DNA of 64,000 bases from NCBI RefSeq assembly GCF_004210375.1, contig NC_134830.1, positions 5,580,001 through 5,644,000 on the forward strand, read 5' to 3'. The translations under genes and the position numbers were made by a program. The notes under the pieces were generated by a model. That model worked only from the letters and a program-made list of their open reading frames with translations. It searched no databases and had not been told where the DNA came from. This document shows positions 61,841 to 64,000 of the stretch, one piece after another; the stretch's first letter is position 1; every line of letters starts with the position of its first letter. Source of the stretch: Tachypleus tridentatus (lineage: Eukaryota; Arthropoda; Merostomata; Xiphosura; Limulidae).

Positions 61841-62157
61841 TGTTTATGACTTAAAATGTATGGTTTTTATTCGACTGTGTTTTTGTTCATTCACAGGGGA
61901 CGAAACATTTAAATTTCAACGAGAACCGCCAATAGAAAGCGCTTTATTTGATATGTTAACAGTGACCATTCGATTCAAAAATTAAACGGTGACTGACGTT
62001 CCTTGATAATTATACATATTCGTTAATCACAGGAGCGGATTGTTACCAACCAAAACTTAAAAGGCAAGTGACTCCAGCTCTCCGCTGGTTTCACCGCTTA
62101 AGCTTTGTTTTTTGAGACAGAAAACGTAAAATAAACAAACACAAATGTGGACGTATT

Positions 62158-64000
62158 CTATCAAGCTGTTGTAGATGATATAAATTCTTTAGCATACCAA
62201 CATTATGTATAGGTATCAAGCTGTTGTAGATGATATACATTCTTTAGCATACCAACATTATGTATCGGTATCAAGCTGTTGTAGATGATATAAATTCTTT
62301 AGCATACCAACATTATGTATAGGTATCAAGCTGTTGTAGATGATATAAATTCTTTAGCATACCAACATTATGTATAGGTATCAAGCTGTTGTAGATATAA
62401 ATTCTTCAGCATACCTACATTATGTACAGGTATCAAGCTGCTGTAGATGATATAAATTCTTTAGCGTACCAACATTATGTATAGGTATCAAGCTGTTGTA
62501 GATGATATAAATTCTTTAGCATACCAACATTATGTATAGGTATCAAGCTGTTGTAGATGATATAAATTCTTTAACATACCTACATTATGTATAGGTATCA
62601 AGCTGTTGCAGATGATATAAATTCTTTAGCATACCAACATTATATATAGGTATCAAGCTGTTGCAGATGATATAAATTCTTCAGCATACCAACATTATGT
62701 ATCGGTATCAAGCTGTTGTAGATGATATAAATTCTTAAGCATACCAACATTATGTATAGGTATCAAGCTGTTGTAGATGATATAAATTCTTTAACATACC
62801 TACATTATGTATAGGTATCAAGCTGTTGCAGATGATAAATTCTTTAGCATACCAACATTATGTATAGGTATCAAGCTGTTGTAGATGATATAAATTCTTT
62901 AGCATACCAACATTATGTATAGGTATCAAGCTGTTGTAGATGATATAAATTCTTTAGCATACCAACATTATGTATAGGTATCAAGCTGTTGTAGATGATA
63001 TAAATTCTTTAGCATACCAACATTATGTATAGGTATCAAGCTGTTGTAGATGATATAAATTCTTTAGCATACCAACATTATGTATAGGTATCAAGCTGTT
63101 GTAGATGATATAAATTCTTTAGCATACCAACATTATGTATCGGTATAAAGCTGTTGTAGATGATATAAATTCTTTAACATACCAACATTATGTATAGGTA
63201 TCAAGCTGTTGCAGATGATATAAATTCTTCAGCATACCAACATTATGTATCGGTATCAAGCTGTTGTAGATGATATAAATTCTTAAGCATACCAACATTA
63301 TGTACAGGTATCAAACTGTTGTAGATGATATAAATTCTTTAGCATACCAACATTATGTATAGGTATCAAGCTGTTGTAGATGATATAAATTCTTTAACAT
63401 ACCAACATTATGTATAGGTATCAAGCTGTTGTAGATGATATAAATTCTTTAACATACCAACATTATGTATAGGTATCAAGCTGTTGTAGATGATATAAAT
63501 TCTTTAGCATACCAACATTATGTATAGGTATCAAGCTGTTGTAGATGATATAAATTCTTCAGCATACCAACATTATGTATAGGTATCAAGCTGTTGTAGA
63601 TGATATAAATTCTTTAGCATACCAACATTATGTATAGGTATCAAGCTGTTGTAGATGATATAAATTCTTTAGCATACCAACATTATGTATAGGTATCAAG
63701 CTGTTGTAGATGATATAAATTCTTTAGCATACCAACATTATGTATAGGTATCAAGCTGTTGTAGATGATATAAATTCTTTAGCATACCAACATTATGTAT
63801 AGGTATCAAGCTGTTGTAGATGATATAAATTCTTTAGCATACCAACATTATGTATAGGTATCAAGCTGTTGTAGATGATATAAATTCTTTAGCATACCAA
63901 CATTATGTATAGGTATCAAGCTGTTGTAGATGATATAAATTCTTTAGCATACCAACATTATGTATAGGTATCAAGCTGTTGTAGATGATATAAATTCTTT
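62158..64000. repeat. 55-bp satellite (runs off right edge)
   Basis: About 33 units with TATCAAGCTGTTGTAGATGA, TATAAATTCTTTAGCATACC and AACATTATGTATAGG. The period is 55 bp (TCAAG at 62161, 62216, 62271). Variants include AACATACC, TTGCAGATG, GTATCGG and a few short deletions. Units near the right end become nearly identical. The array continues past 64000, probably within an upstream ILK intron. Confidence 0.95.

Overview
The window is animal nuclear DNA: spliced exons with GT/AG borders, long introns, tRNA-derived SINEs, non-LTR retrotransposons and very large tandem arrays. From memory, the abundant SINE with a GGTTCGAATCC-type B box and an AACAAACAAAC-type tail resembles repeats of horseshoe-crab genomes. 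I therefore suspect a chelicerate, but the sequence alone only firmly supports an arthropod-like invertebrate.

One real gene is visible. It is integrin-linked kinase (ILK), on the minus strand, split into nine recognised coding exons between 60093 and 4187. Joined, they cover roughly residues 92 to the C-terminus of the about 450-residue family protein: ankyrin repeats 4-5, the linker and the whole pseudokinase domain, ending in a TAA stop at 4187-4189. Every exon junction keeps the reading frame except at the linker exon (27898-27979), which carries one extra base. The first about 90 codons (ankyrin repeats 1-3) are not in the window and should lie beyond 64000.

Layout from left to right. 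1-2110: a 39-bp satellite running off the left edge. 2111-4186: gene-downstream DNA with SINEs. 4187-27979: seven ILK exons; their introns hold a 46/50-bp minisatellite with higher-order structure (6951-8512), a 38-bp minisatellite (9405-10015), about ten SINEs, a decayed coding fragment (15831-16215) and two decayed sense-strand LINEs (about 16218-20170 and 23669-27560). 28262-58398: a 30-kb array of a 61-bp satellite, about 490 units, filling one ILK intron. 58398-59098: a 58-bp minisatellite directly against the next exon. 59099-60093: two ankyrin exons. 60094-62157: intron with copies of a third SINE-like family in both orientations. 62158-64000: a 55-bp satellite running off the right edge.

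More than half of the window is tandem repeat, in seven unrelated arrays, nearly all inside or flanking a single conserved gene. The most useful second looks are the frameshifted ILK exon, the homogeneous but internally scrambled core of the 61-bp array, the ranks of perfect decoy splice donors beside an ILK exon, and a minisatellite grown out of a reverse-transcriptase segment. I found no new enzymatic or defence system.
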